This document shows, piece after piece, positions 44,583 to 52,840 of a stretch of 64,000 nt of DNA. Within the stretch, counting starts at the first letter, position 1. Every line of letters starts with the position of its first letter. Origin of the DNA: Acidobacteriota bacterium (lineage in GTDB: Bacteria; Acidobacteriota; Thermoanaerobaculia; Multivoradales; JBCCEF01). The notes under the pieces are model-generated. The model made no database searches and was not told where the DNA came from. It saw only the letters and a program-made list of their open reading frames with translations. The stretch is taken from NCBI GenBank assembly GCA_039030395.1, contig JBCCEF010000009.1, positions 62,001 to 126,000 on the forward strand. The letters are read 5' to 3'. Position numbers and translations under genes: made by a program.

Positions 44583-44748
44583 TGGCTCACGGCCTCCCTG
44601 CGAGGACAAGGACCCTGAACCGTCTGGACAGTTCTGAGAGCTTTTCGTTGTTATCCTGAGGGCCGGACTTTTCAATCACCGTTGGCAGGAGCAGAGGAGG
44701 CCCAAGGGCACCTCGGTCGGTGCGGCTTTCACAACCAGCCAGGCGACG

Positions 44749-47526
44749 ATGAGCATTTCTTCCCCGACAGGACGGCCACCCAAGGTCTTCATCAGCTACA
44801 GCCAGAGTTCTCCCGAGCACAAAGCGCGGGTGAAGGATCTCTCCGGTCGCCTGCTGGAGCGGGGCATCGACTCCGACATCGATCAGTACGTGATCGGTCC
44901 GGAGCGAGGCTGGCAGGAGTGGTCTCGCCAGCAGATCGAACAAGCCGATTTCGTGCTTCTCGTTTTCGATCCCACCTACTCCAAAGCGTTCAAGGGCGAA
45001 GAGATCGAAGACGGATCCAAGCGCCTCGGCTCCCGGTCCGAGGCCCTCATGCTCAGTCAGGTGTTCTTCGAATCGGCGGGGCGCAATCGCAAGCTCGTGC
45101 CGATCATCTTCGACCGCGACCACGCCGAACTCATCGCTCTGCCGCTGCGCTCCTTCACCTACTTCAACGTCAGCGAAGCGGAGAGCTTCGACCTACTCTG
45201 CCTACACCTGCTCGGCCAGCCGGCGATTGAGAAACCACCCCTCGGCTCCCCCACAGCAATCCCCACTGCCCCGGCAGCGGATAGGACGGAAGAACCTCTT
45301 CACAACCTGCCCGCAGAGCACGAGCCCCTGGTCGGCCGCGGCGGCGACATCGAGCGAGTCGAGAAGGCGCTGGGCGGCCATCGCCTGGTGACCCTGGCGG
45401 CATTCGCCGGCCTCGGCAAGACCTCCCTGGCCCTCGAAGTCGCCCGTCGCCAGTTGGAGTCCTTTCGGGACGGGGTATGGCTCGTTTCCCTGGCACCGGT
45501 GGTGGAGGCGGCGCTAGTGCCCCAGACGGTGGCGAAGACCCTGTCGATTCGCGAGCAAGCGGAAAAGCCGCCGACCCGCGCCCTGGCCGAGCAGCTTCGC
45601 AAGAAGCAGCTACTGATCGTCCTCGACAACTGTGAACACCTGATCTCGGCCTGTGCCCAGCTTTTGCGCTACCTCCTCGACGAATGCCCGGAAGTCCGCT
45701 TCCTCGCCACCAGCCGCGAGCCTCTGAACCTGGGCAAGCGCGAAGTGATGCTCGGCCTGGCGCCGCTCGAGGTGCCTCGCCATACCGGCCTGCCGCCGCT
45801 GGAGCTGATTCGTGTGCCGGCGGTTCAACTTTTCGTCGACCGCGTCCAGCGGAGCGATGAATCCTTCCGGCTGAATCCCTCGAATGCCGGCGCCTTAGCG
45901 CGCATTTGCCGGCGCCTGGAAGGCATCCCCCTCGCCCTCGAACTGGCCGCCGCGCGGGTTTCGCCGCTGTCCGTCCAAAGCGTCGCCGATCGCCTGGACG
46001 ATGCGAGTTTTCTGCGGCAGAGTCCCCAGGCCGCCGAAAACCCCCATCACATCACCCTGGACGCCACCCTCGACTGGAGCCACGATCTGCTGACGCCGCC
46101 GGCGAGGCGACTGTTCCGACGCATCGCGGCCTTTCGCGGCTCCTTCAGCTTTGAGGCAGCGGAAGCGATCTGCAAAGACCATCCACCGGCCGGCGAGGGA
46201 CTCGACGACATCCTCGAAGCCTTCGAGGATCTGGTCCACAAGTCCCTGCTTGAGAAGGACGGCAATGAGCGTTTCCACTTCCTGGAGATCGTGCGCCAGT
46301 ACGCCGAGCGCCAACTCCAGAATGCGGGGGAGGAGCCGACGGTGCGAGGCCGCCACGCGACCTACTTTCTCGACATCGCGGAAGCGGCCAACCGCGAGAT
46401 GCTCGCCACCGGCCAAAAGGAGCGCCTCCAGCTCCTGGAGCAGGAGCACCCCAATCTACGAGCCGCTTTGCGCGCCGCCGGCGATCGCGAAACGGCCTAC
46501 CGGCTCGGCATTGCGATGTGGCGCTTCTGGGAGATGCGCGGCTTCTTTCACGAGGGGAGAGACCGCCTCACCCGCCTGGTGCCGGAAGAGACGCGAACGG
46601 ACCCCGCGACCCTGCAGGCGGACGACCGGGTGGCGGACGAACTGCACTCTTCGGTGCTCAGCGGGCTCGGGCTGCTGGCCTATCGCCAGGGCGACGTCGC
46701 CGAAGCGAGTCGCTGCTTCTACCGGGTGCTCGGCTTCGAACGGCGTCTCGGTCGACCGGACCGTCTGGCCAACGCCCTCGGCGACGTCGGCCTCCTGTTC
46801 ATGCACGGGGACCCGGACAAGGCGATGGACTACTTCCGCGAAGGCCACCGTTTGGCGCAAGAGGCCGGAGATGACCGCCTGGTGGCGGTGGCGTGCAACA
46901 ACCTCGGAAAAACCGAGCTGTACCGCAAGCGCATTCCCGAGGCGCGCGCCCTGCTCAAGGACAGCGTCGCCGGATTCGAGGCCGCCGGAAACCTGTGGGA
47001 GAGTGGTTTTCCCCTGATCGGCCTGGGCAATCTCGCCCTCGAAGAGGACGAGCCGGACGAAGCCAAGGTCTATTTCGAGAAGGCACGGGAGCGGCGCCTG
47101 CTGGTGGGCGATCGTCGAAACGTCGCCAACAGCTTGTTGGGCATCGCCCGGGCCCATCTGATGACCCGCGACCTGCTCGCCAGCCGCGACACACTGCGCG
47201 AAGCGATTCGGCTCTACGACGAGGTCGATGACCAAGCTTCGATTCTCCGCTGCTGGGAAATCGCCGCCGAGATCGCCGCCCTGGGTGGCGATGGCCTGGC
47301 CGCCGCGCGCCTTTCGGCCTTCGCCGAGCGACGACGAGAGGCGATGGAGGTCTCGCAGCGACCGACCGACAAAGACACCATGGAGGCTCGGCTGATGGCA
47401 GTTCGCGGCGAGATCGGCGACCGAGCGTGGAGCGCTGCCCAAGCCGAGGTGGTGGGCTGGAAGCGCCCCGATGCGATGGAGGCGGTGCGCAGAATCGCCA
47501 TCGCCCGGGGGGCCGCCGAAGAATGA
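44749..47526 (+). CDS. SEFIR-NTPase-TPR protein (STAND family)
   Basis: 925 aa. Residues ~10-150 are a SEFIR domain, a TIR relative: VFISYSQSSPEHKARVKDL, then GWQEWSRQQIEQADFVLLVF and LVPIIFDR. Next comes a STAND/NB-ARC-like ATPase (about 185-545) with Walker A AAFAGLGKTSLAL (Lys224), Walker B LLIVLDNCEHL, RFLATSREP and the GIPLALELAAARV helix. TPR-like repeats fill the C-terminal 380 residues. The design is sensor (TPR), switch (NTPase), effector (SEFIR), like NLR immune receptors and bacterial conflict systems. SEFIR domains may act as NAD-related enzymes or adaptors; I cannot tell which. It overlaps the next gene by 4 nt. Confidence 0.88.
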   Translation: MSISSPTGRPPKVFISYSQSSPEHKARVKDLSGRLLERGIDSDIDQYVIGPERGWQEWSRQQIEQADFVLLVFDPTYSKAFKGEEIEDGSKRLGSRSEALMLSQVFFESAGRNRKLVPIIFDRDHAELIALPLRSFTYFNVSEAESFDLLCLHLLGQPAIEKPPLGSPTAIPTAPAADRTEEPLHNLPAEHEPLVGRGGDIERVEKALGGHRLVTLAAFAGLGKTSLALEVARRQLESFRDGVWLVSLAPVVEAALVPQTVAKTLSIREQAEKPPTRALAEQLRKKQLLIVLDNCEHLISACAQLLRYLLDECPEVRFLATSREPLNLGKREVMLGLAPLEVPRHTGLPPLELIRVPAVQLFVDRVQRSDESFRLNPSNAGALARICRRLEGIPLALELAAARVSPLSVQSVADRLDDASFLRQSPQAAENPHHITLDATLDWSHDLLTPPARRLFRRIAAFRGSFSFEAAEAICKDHPPAGEGLDDILEAFEDLVHKSLLEKDGNERFHFLEIVRQYAERQLQNAGEEPTVRGRHATYFLDIAEAANREMLATGQKERLQLLEQEHPNLRAALRAAGDRETAYRLGIAMWRFWEMRGFFHEGRDRLTRLVPEETRTDPATLQADDRVADELHSSVLSGLGLLAYRQGDVAEASRCFYRVLGFERRLGRPDRLANALGDVGLLFMHGDPDKAMDYFREGHRLAQEAGDDRLVAVACNNLGKTELYRKRIPEARALLKDSVAGFEAAGNLWESGFPLIGLGNLALEEDEPDEAKVYFEKARERRLLVGDRRNVANSLLGIARAHLMTRDLLASRDTLREAIRLYDEVDDQASILRCWEIAAEIAALGGDGLAAARLSAFAERRREAMEVSQRPTDKDTMEARLMAVRGEIGDRAWSAAQAEVVGWKRPDAMEAVRRIAIARGAAEE

Positions 47527-48116
47527 GCCGCGTCCTGCTGGTGGGCTACGGCACCCTCCTCGACCAGGGTTCTCTGGGCGACACCATCGGCGCCGACCGC
47601 GCGGGGACCAAGGTCGCCCGGCCGGTGACCGTGCGCGACTACCGCCGGCTCTTCAACCTGCGGCCGGACCACTACCAGGCCAGTTGCGAACTCGGCAAGG
47701 CGGGCATCGAAGCCGGCGCGATGAACGTCGAACCGGCGGAGGGACACCACTTCAACGCTCTGGCCTTCGAGGTGGACGCCGGCGAACTCGAGCGCCTCGA
47801 CCACCGCGAACGCTACTACCAGCGACGGGTCGAACCGCTGTACGACTTCGCTACCGGAGAGTCCATCGGCGAAGGCAGTCTCTACACCGCGCCGCGCACG
47901 GCGCAGTGGATCGAACGGGACCCGGACCGCCTGCTGCCGCGCTGGCTCGATGTCGAGCTGGGTCGCCGCGGCGCCTACCGCGTCGGCCGAGCCTTCGGCG
48001 AAGACTTCGACCGCACCACCTTTCTGGCGGACGGCATCACGCCGCTGGCGGCGGCTTACGGCGACTCGTGGGAGGAGCGGACCCGGCGGCTGATGGCCGA
48101 GCTGGCAGGTCGCTGA
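47523..48116 (+). CDS. Gamma-glutamylcyclotransferase-like (AIG2-like) protein
   Basis: 197 aa from ATG 47523, overlapping the SEFIR gene stop as ATGA. The N-terminal VLLVGYGTLLDQGSL matches the YGSL/YGTL ligand loop of the gamma-glutamylcyclotransferase fold, and ELERLDHRERYYQRR carries the conserved region with the putative catalytic Glu. Relatives act on gamma-glutamyl amines, glutathione or protein adducts. The fold fits; the substrate is unknown. The tight coupling to a SEFIR-STAND gene is unusual and suggests joint action, for example as immunity or modifier protein. A hairpin follows the stop. Confidence 0.85.
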   Translation: MSRVLLVGYGTLLDQGSLGDTIGADRAGTKVARPVTVRDYRRLFNLRPDHYQASCELGKAGIEAGAMNVEPAEGHHFNALAFEVDAGELERLDHRERYYQRRVEPLYDFATGESIGEGSLYTAPRTAQWIERDPDRLLPRWLDVELGRRGAYRVGRAFGEDFDRTTFLADGITPLAAAYGDSWEERTRRLMAELAGR

Positions 48117-48117
48117 A

Positions 48118-48134
48118 ATAGGCCTTCGGCCTAT
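48118..48134 (+). terminator. Short hairpin after the SEFIR/GGCT operon
   Basis: ATAGGCC and GGCCTAT form a perfect 7-bp stem around a TTC loop, starting 1 nt after the stop codon. No T-run follows directly, so it may be a weak terminator or an mRNA-stabilising hairpin. Confidence 0.5.
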
Positions 48135-48160
48135 GATCTCAGCTTCCCTACCAGCTTTTC

Positions 48161-48263
48161 TTTCCAGGGGGGCTAGGCGCCCCCCTCGCCCGAAAAGTCA
48201 AGTCTTTTCAGGCTCACCCCATCTTCGGCGGCTTACGCCGCCGCCTCGCCCTTCGGGCTCGGA
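48161..48263. repeat. Intergenic dispersed repeat, copy B
   Basis: The blocks CCAGGGGGGCTAGGCGCCCC, GGCTCACCCC, CGGCGGCTTACGCCGCCGCC and TCGCCCTTCGGGCTCGG occur in the same order as in copy A at 4508-4627, about 43.6 kb away. Copy B has more complete palindromes: CGGCGGC-TTAC-GCCGCCG can fold into a 7-bp stem. The conserved outer blocks with variable spacing mark a REP-like family. Confidence 0.6.
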
Positions 48264-48305
48264 GCAGGGTACTGAAGGAGCCTACAGAGTTCTTCAGTAC
48301 CCTGC
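48264..48305. terminator. Perfect 14-bp hairpin between convergent genes
   Basis: GCAGGGTACTGAAG (48264-48277) pairs exactly with CTTCAGTACCCTGC (48292-48305) around a 14-nt loop. It lies 10 nt beyond the stop of tesB on the minus strand and about 150 nt after the GGCT-like gene on the plus strand. Plus-strand T-runs (TTCTTCTTC, CTGTCTTTTTTCGG) follow within 25 nt. A bidirectional terminator is likely. Confidence 0.65.
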
Positions 48306-48315
48306 CCATTCTTCT

Positions 48316-49188
48316 TCAACTGTCTTTTTTCGGCCACAGGCGCATCACGCCCTCCTGGGCCACCACCGCCACCAGCGCGCCGTCGCGGCGGAAGATTTCG
48401 CCGCGGGAAACGCCCCGGCCGCCGGATGCGCTCGGACTGACGATGGAGTACAGCAGCCATTCATCGAGCCGGAACGGGCGCTGGAACCACAGGGCGTGAT
48501 CCAGGCTGGCGAGCTGTAGGCGCGGATCGAACACCGACGTGCCGTGGGGCCGAGTGGCGGTGCCGATCAAGTAGTAGTCGGAGACATAGGCCAACATCGC
48601 CCGGTGGAGATGTTCGTCATCGGGCATCGGCCCGGTGGTCTTGAACCAAATGCTCGCCCTCGGTTCTCGCGGCTCCGGATCGATGAACTGCGGGAGCTGC
48701 ACCGGCCGGAACTCGAAGGGCCGATCGTGCAGCAGATAGCGCGGTAGCTTCGTATCCGGCAGGCGGTCCTGGAGCTGGCGTCGGTGGTCGGTGACGTCCT
48801 TCAGCTTCTCCGGCGGCGGCACCTGGGGCATGGTCGACTGGTGCTCCAGCCCGTCCTCCGGTACCTGGAAGGAAGCCGCCATGTTCAAGATCGGATGGCC
48901 GTGCTGGATCGCCACCACCCGCCGGCTGGTGAAGCTGCGGCCGTCGCGCTGGCGGTCCACCTCGTAGATGATTGGGGCTTCCTGGTCGCCCTTGCGCAGG
49001 AAATAGGCGTGGAGCGAATGCACCACCCGCCCCTCCACCGTATTGTTCGCCGCCGCCAGCGCCTGACCGAGCACCTGCCCGCCGAACACCCGGTTGGTGC
49101 CGATGTCCCGGCTCTGGCCGCGAAAGAGATTGGTATCGAGTCGCTCCAGAGTGAGGAGCTGGATGAGATCTTCGAGTATCGCGCTCAT
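48316..49188 (-). CDS. tesB: Acyl-CoA thioesterase II
   Basis: 290 aa, the normal TesB length, with the double hot-dog layout. LFRGQSRDIGTNRVFGGQVL near residue 20 and VHSLHAYFLRKGD near 55 are family motifs in the first half. In the second half, YVSDYYLIGTATRPHG and LDHALWFQRPFRLDEWLLY carry the conserved active-site region (Asp in YVSDYYL). It hydrolyses medium- and long-chain acyl-CoA to free fatty acid and CoA in the cytoplasm. It stands alone between convergent and divergent neighbours. Confidence 0.96.
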   Translation of the reverse strand: MSAILEDLIQLLTLERLDTNLFRGQSRDIGTNRVFGGQVLGQALAAANNTVEGRVVHSLHAYFLRKGDQEAPIIYEVDRQRDGRSFTSRRVVAIQHGHPILNMAASFQVPEDGLEHQSTMPQVPPPEKLKDVTDHRRQLQDRLPDTKLPRYLLHDRPFEFRPVQLPQFIDPEPREPRASIWFKTTGPMPDDEHLHRAMLAYVSDYYLIGTATRPHGTSVFDPRLQLASLDHALWFQRPFRLDEWLLYSIVSPSASGGRGVSRGEIFRRDGALVAVVAQEGVMRLWPKKDS

Positions 49189-49288
49189 GGGACGGGGATC
49201 CTATCGGACGGCGGAATCGACTTGGGATACAATTTTTTTGGTCAAGGTTAGTCAAGCAGGCTGAGACCAAGGCGAGGAGCGCGTGAAA

Positions 49289-49546
49289 ATGTCCAAAGCA
49301 GTCTTCAATCTCTATGAAGCCAAGACATCTCTGTCCAAGCTGGTAGATCGAGCAGCCCGGGGAGAAGAGATCATCATCGCCAAATCGGGAGTGCCACTGG
49401 CGAAGCTGAGTCCCTTTCGTACCGAGAGCTTGCCGCGCAAACCGGGTGGCTGGGAAGGACAGGTCTGGATCTCGGACGACTTCGATGCTCCTCTTCCGGA
49501 CGACCTGCTAGCAGCGTTCGAGGGTCGCAATGACCCGAACGACTAG
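49289..49546 (+). CDS. Phd/YefM-family antitoxin
   Basis: 85 aa from ATG 49289, with GGAG 9 nt upstream; a GTG two codons earlier is too close to it. FNLYEAKTSLSKLVDRAARG and EEIIIAKSGVPLAKL are the conserved N-terminal Phd/YefM DNA-binding motif. The C-terminal ~30 residues (GGWEGQVWISDDFDAPLPDD) form the toxin-neutralising segment. It overlaps the PIN-domain toxin gene by 17 nt. Autoregulation through binding upstream of its own gene is expected for the family. Confidence 0.93.
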   Translation: MSKAVFNLYEAKTSLSKLVDRAARGEEIIIAKSGVPLAKLSPFRTESLPRKPGGWEGQVWISDDFDAPLPDDLLAAFEGRNDPND

Positions 49547-49916
49547 GCTCCTTCTCGACACTCACGTTTTCCTCTGGTGGAGAAGCAACGACGCGAGACT
49601 GGGCCAGGAGGGCCTGGACGCCATTGGTACGGCCAACGCGGTCTTCGTCAGCGCAGCCTCCGCTTGGGAAGCTGCGATCAAGCGCGCGATCGGTCGCCTT
49701 CGCATACCCGAGCCTTTCGAAGAGGGGATTAGGGATAGCGGCTTCAATGCTCTCCCCATCCATTTCGACCACGCCGAGAAGGTCGGGGAGTTACCGCCTC
49801 ACCACAGCGACCCCTTCGACCGTCTGCTCGTCGCCCAAGCTCAGGTCGAAGGCTTCACGCTGGTAACCCACGACCGCACCCTTGCAAGCTACGACGTGCC
49901 CTTGATTCGCATTTGA
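49530..49916 (+). CDS. PIN-domain ribonuclease toxin (VapC-like)
   Basis: 128 aa. The PIN acidic residues are visible in LLLDTHVFLWW (first Asp), AASAWEAAIK (Glu), HSDPFDRLLVAQAQ and LVTHDRTLASY, in the normal order. VapC toxins are metal-dependent endoribonucleases, usually cutting tRNA or rRNA. The gene overlaps its Phd-type antitoxin gene by 17 nt, so the pair is translated together. Intact, with no sign of decay. Confidence 0.94.
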   Translation: MTRTTRLLLDTHVFLWWRSNDARLGQEGLDAIGTANAVFVSAASAWEAAIKRAIGRLRIPEPFEEGIRDSGFNALPIHFDHAEKVGELPPHHSDPFDRLLVAQAQVEGFTLVTHDRTLASYDVPLIRI

Positions 49917-49952
49917 GGGTGGGTCTTCGACGGATCTCATAGACTCACCGCT

Positions 49953-51272
49953 ATGAAACTACTAGCCTGGGTTGCAAGCTCTTTTCTCCTGTGCGCATTC
50001 CCCGCCTCCGCCGACACCTTCTACGTCGCTCCCCCACCCGCCGGCAACGACGCCAATCCGGGCACTGTCGCCTCCCCCTGGGCGACCTTGGAGCATGCCG
50101 ATAGCCAGGTGTCCCCCGGCGACACGGTACTGGTGCGCGGCGGGAACCATGCCGGGGCGCAGCTCACCACTTCCGGCACGGCGGTGCAGCCGATCCTCTG
50201 GCGGGCCTTTCCGGGGGAAGAGCCGTCGATCGTCTCGGACAATGCGTCGACGCCGGACGGCATCAACATCGAGGGCGCTTCGCATCTGGTGATCGAGGGC
50301 TTCCGGGTGGACGGCCGTACCCGCGCCGGCATTCGGGCGGTGCTGTGCGAGAACGTCACCCTGCGCAACAACCGGGCCGACGGCAACGGCCGCTGGGGGA
50401 TTCTCACCGGCTTTTGCGACGACCTCACCATCGAAGGCAACGTCACCACCAACAGCGTCATCGAGCACGGCATCTACGTCTCGAACAGCGGCGACCGACC
50501 GGTGATCCGTGGCAATCTCATCCACGGCAACAACGCCAACGGCATCCACATGAACGGCGACGCTTCACTCGGCGGCGACGGAGTGATCAGCCAGGCGATC
50601 GTCGAGAACAATGTCATCTTCGACAACGGCGAGGCCGGCGGCTCCGGTATCAACTGCGACGGCGTGCAGTTCTCGCGGATCGCCAACAACCTGATCTACG
50701 ACACCCACGCCAGCGGCATTTCCCTCTACCGCATCGACGGCGGCGCGCCGTCCATCAACAACCGGGTCTACAACAACACCGTCGTGGTGGCCTCGGACGG
50801 CCGCTGGGGGCTCAACATCCAAAACGCTTCGACCGGCAACGAGGTGCGCAACAACGTGTTCTACAGCGCCCACTCCTTTCGCGGCGCGATGAGCGTTTCC
50901 GCCGACTCCCTCACCGGCTTCGTCAGCGATCACAACGCGGTAGAAAACCGCTTCACCACCGACGACGGCAACAGCGTCCTCACCCTCGCCGAGTGGCGGA
51001 CGGCCACCGGGCAGGACGCCAACTCCCTCGCTGGCGAACCGCTAGATTGGTTCGAAGACTTCCCCGGCGATGACTACCGCCCCGCCTCGGCCAGCGCACT
51101 TCTCGACGCCGGCAACCCGGTGGCGCAGGTGCCGACGGACATCCTCGGGACCCCCCGGCCGCAGGGCGCCACCTACGACATCGGAGCCTACGAGGGCGCC
51201 GCCGGGACGATGATTTTCACCGATGGCTTCGAGGCCGGCACTACCACAGCCTGGGACGCGGCGGTTCCCTGA
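49953..51272 (+). CDS. Secreted right-handed beta-helix protein with DGFE tail
   Basis: 439 aa. Signal peptide LLAWVASSFLLCAFPASA is followed by FYVAPPPAGNDANPGT, typical of DUF1565-type parallel beta-helix proteins. Repeating coils rich in Asn, Gly and Val (VTLRNNRADGNGRWGI, PVIRGNLIHGNNANGI, AIVENNVIFDNGEA) run to about residue 310, as in pectate lyase or NosD folds. No clear catalytic residues were identified. The C-terminus is MIFTDGFEAGTTTAWDAAVP, a tail that recurs in the multicopper oxidase nearby. It may bind or cut a polysaccharide. Confidence 0.85.
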   Translation: MKLLAWVASSFLLCAFPASADTFYVAPPPAGNDANPGTVASPWATLEHADSQVSPGDTVLVRGGNHAGAQLTTSGTAVQPILWRAFPGEEPSIVSDNASTPDGINIEGASHLVIEGFRVDGRTRAGIRAVLCENVTLRNNRADGNGRWGILTGFCDDLTIEGNVTTNSVIEHGIYVSNSGDRPVIRGNLIHGNNANGIHMNGDASLGGDGVISQAIVENNVIFDNGEAGGSGINCDGVQFSRIANNLIYDTHASGISLYRIDGGAPSINNRVYNNTVVVASDGRWGLNIQNASTGNEVRNNVFYSAHSFRGAMSVSADSLTGFVSDHNAVENRFTTDDGNSVLTLAEWRTATGQDANSLAGEPLDWFEDFPGDDYRPASASALLDAGNPVAQVPTDILGTPRPQGATYDIGAYEGAAGTMIFTDGFEAGTTTAWDAAVP

Positions 51273-51289
51273 TCTAAGAACCGACGACG

Positions 51290-51826
51290 CTACTCTCCCG
51301 GCACGCCCAACCGCTGGCGCACCACCGGCTCCAGGCCGGTCAAGCCGGAAGCGAGCCCTTTTTCGAGCGCCTCTTCGGGAGTCGCTCCATCGACGTAGAA
51401 GGCCGACAGAGCAAACAATGCCCCCACCCGGTTGCCGCTACCGCAATGCAGCAGCACCGGACCGTCGGCGTCCGCGAGCAGGGCGGAGAAGGCGCGGGCG
51501 TTCTCCTCGTTCAAGTCTTCGGCGCTGGCAATCGGGAAAGCCCGGTATTCCATGCCCAGGGCCTCGATCTCCTGGCCCTTGGCGCCCGGCTCGCCCTCGC
51601 CGCGCAGGTTGATGACGGTACGAAAACCCGCTTCCCGCGCCGACTTGAGCTGCTCCGCCGAAGGCTGGCCGCCGGAGACTACCTGCGGCGCCGGACGCCG
51701 CGCGTTGGGCACGAGGGTTTCCCAGGCCGAGTCGTCCACCTGGCGTGCTTCGGCATCGACGGCGGCCGACGTCATCCAGGCCAGGCCGATCATCAAAACG
51801 CTTCCCGCAAGGCCCACAGTCTGCAT
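51290..51826 (-). CDS. DUF442 / phosphatase-like protein, exported
   Basis: 178 aa. A hydrophobic leader (VGLAGSVLMIGLAWMTSAA) suggests secretion. GGQPSAEQLKSAREAGFRTV followed by VINLRGEGE matches DUF442, a dual-specificity phosphatase-like family, and VLLHCGSGNRVGALFAL is its Cys-X4-Arg active loop. Relatives include the hydrolase partner of sulfide and beta-lactamase-like enzymes. A phosphatase or sulfur-transfer role is open. It is 9 nt downstream of the multicopper oxidase B gene on the same strand, so an operon is likely. Confidence 0.82.
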   Translation of the reverse strand: MQTVGLAGSVLMIGLAWMTSAAVDAEARQVDDSAWETLVPNARRPAPQVVSGGQPSAEQLKSAREAGFRTVINLRGEGEPGAKGQEIEALGMEYRAFPIASAEDLNEENARAFSALLADADGPVLLHCGSGNRVGALFALSAFYVDGATPEEALEKGLASGLTGLEPVVRQRLGVPGE

Positions 51827-51835
51827 GGCAGCTCC

Positions 51836-52840
51836 TCACTCCACGCTGTTTGACCAGCGGGTGGTGTCGCCGCTCTCGAATCCATCGGCGAACAGGGTCG
51901 GATCCTCCACCACCGGCGCCGTGGCGGTGCCGAGGATCGCAGCCATCCGGACATTCCAGTACTCGACGGAGGCGGTGACGTCGGTCGCCGCCGGCATGGT
52001 CAAGATGATGTCGTAGCGCTCGCCGGAGGTCACCCACAGCTCCGTCAATGCGGTGAGGGTCGACGCCAGCGGCCGACCGTCGCTCGACACCACGTCGAAG
52101 GACAGGCCACCGAACTTGACCAGCGCCGGCTGATAGCCGACGTTGATCGCCCGGATCAGCACCCGATCGCCGGCCGCCGCGGTGATCGCCGTCGCCGGGT
52201 CGGTGTCGATCTGCGAGCCGTTCTTGCCGTTGATCAGAAAATAGTCCGGCCGGTAGCGGTTGAGGGTGGTGTCGCTCACCTGCACCGTGTGCCAGGAGCT
52301 GTCGATGGTGTGCAGGTGCCAGATGTACTCCTTGTCGAAGGTCGGTCCGCCGGCCCATACCTCTTCGGTGTTGCCGTCCGGTGGACGGACGATGATCATG
52401 CCCGCCATACCGCGCTCCATGTGGAGGGCGGTGTCGATGTGGCAGTGGTACATGTAGCTACCGGCCTGCGGCGCCACGAAGGCATAGGTGAAGGGCGAAT
52501 TCAGGCGGGTGTAGCCCTGCACCCGTCCGAAGCCGTCCATCGGCACCGAGGTCGCCACGTAGCCGGAAGTGGTGGGCACGCCGTCGTTCGCCTGGTTGAC
52601 GTCCAGCCCGTGCAGATGGATCGAGTGCGGGCGGTTGGAGGTCAGGGTGATGGCAGCGTTCTGGCCTTCGGTGAGTTCGATCACCGGACTCGGAATGGTG
52701 CGGTCGCCGTTGAAGCCGAGGCCGGTCCCCTCGCGGAAGTACCAGGTGCCGATGTTGGTGCCGTCGGCCATCTGCTGGCTGCCGTTCATCGCCACGACCA
52801 CCGACACGGTGTCCGGTCCGAGAAAAGTAAAGGTGCGCAT
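51836..52840 (-). CDS. Multicopper oxidase, C-terminal half (subunit B)
   Basis: 334 aa. It has copper motif 3 (HSIHLHG, His72/75/77) and motif 4 (YHCHIDTALHMERGM; His132, Cys133, His134, His140, Met145), so the type-1 ligands and half of the trinuclear ligands lie here. There is no signal peptide. A second cupredoxin-like domain follows, and the chain ends LFADGFESGDTTRWSNSVE, like the beta-helix protein. The ATG overlaps the stop of subunit A as TGATG. Without an export signal it should depend on A, for example by co-export through Tat, or on a frameshift that fuses the two. Confidence 0.82.
   Translation of the reverse strand: MRTFTFLGPDTVSVVVAMNGSQQMADGTNIGTWYFREGTGLGFNGDRTIPSPVIELTEGQNAAITLTSNRPHSIHLHGLDVNQANDGVPTTSGYVATSVPMDGFGRVQGYTRLNSPFTYAFVAPQAGSYMYHCHIDTALHMERGMAGMIIVRPPDGNTEEVWAGGPTFDKEYIWHLHTIDSSWHTVQVSDTTLNRYRPDYFLINGKNGSQIDTDPATAITAAAGDRVLIRAINVGYQPALVKFGGLSFDVVSSDGRPLASTLTALTELWVTSGERYDIILTMPAATDVTASVEYWNVRMAAILGTATAPVVEDPTLFADGFESGDTTRWSNSVE

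Noticed and set aside
42788-44659. A 623-codon frame overlapping polB on the same strand
   Set aside because: All polymerase and exonuclease motifs are in the other frame; this one is Arg/Pro-rich and motif-free.
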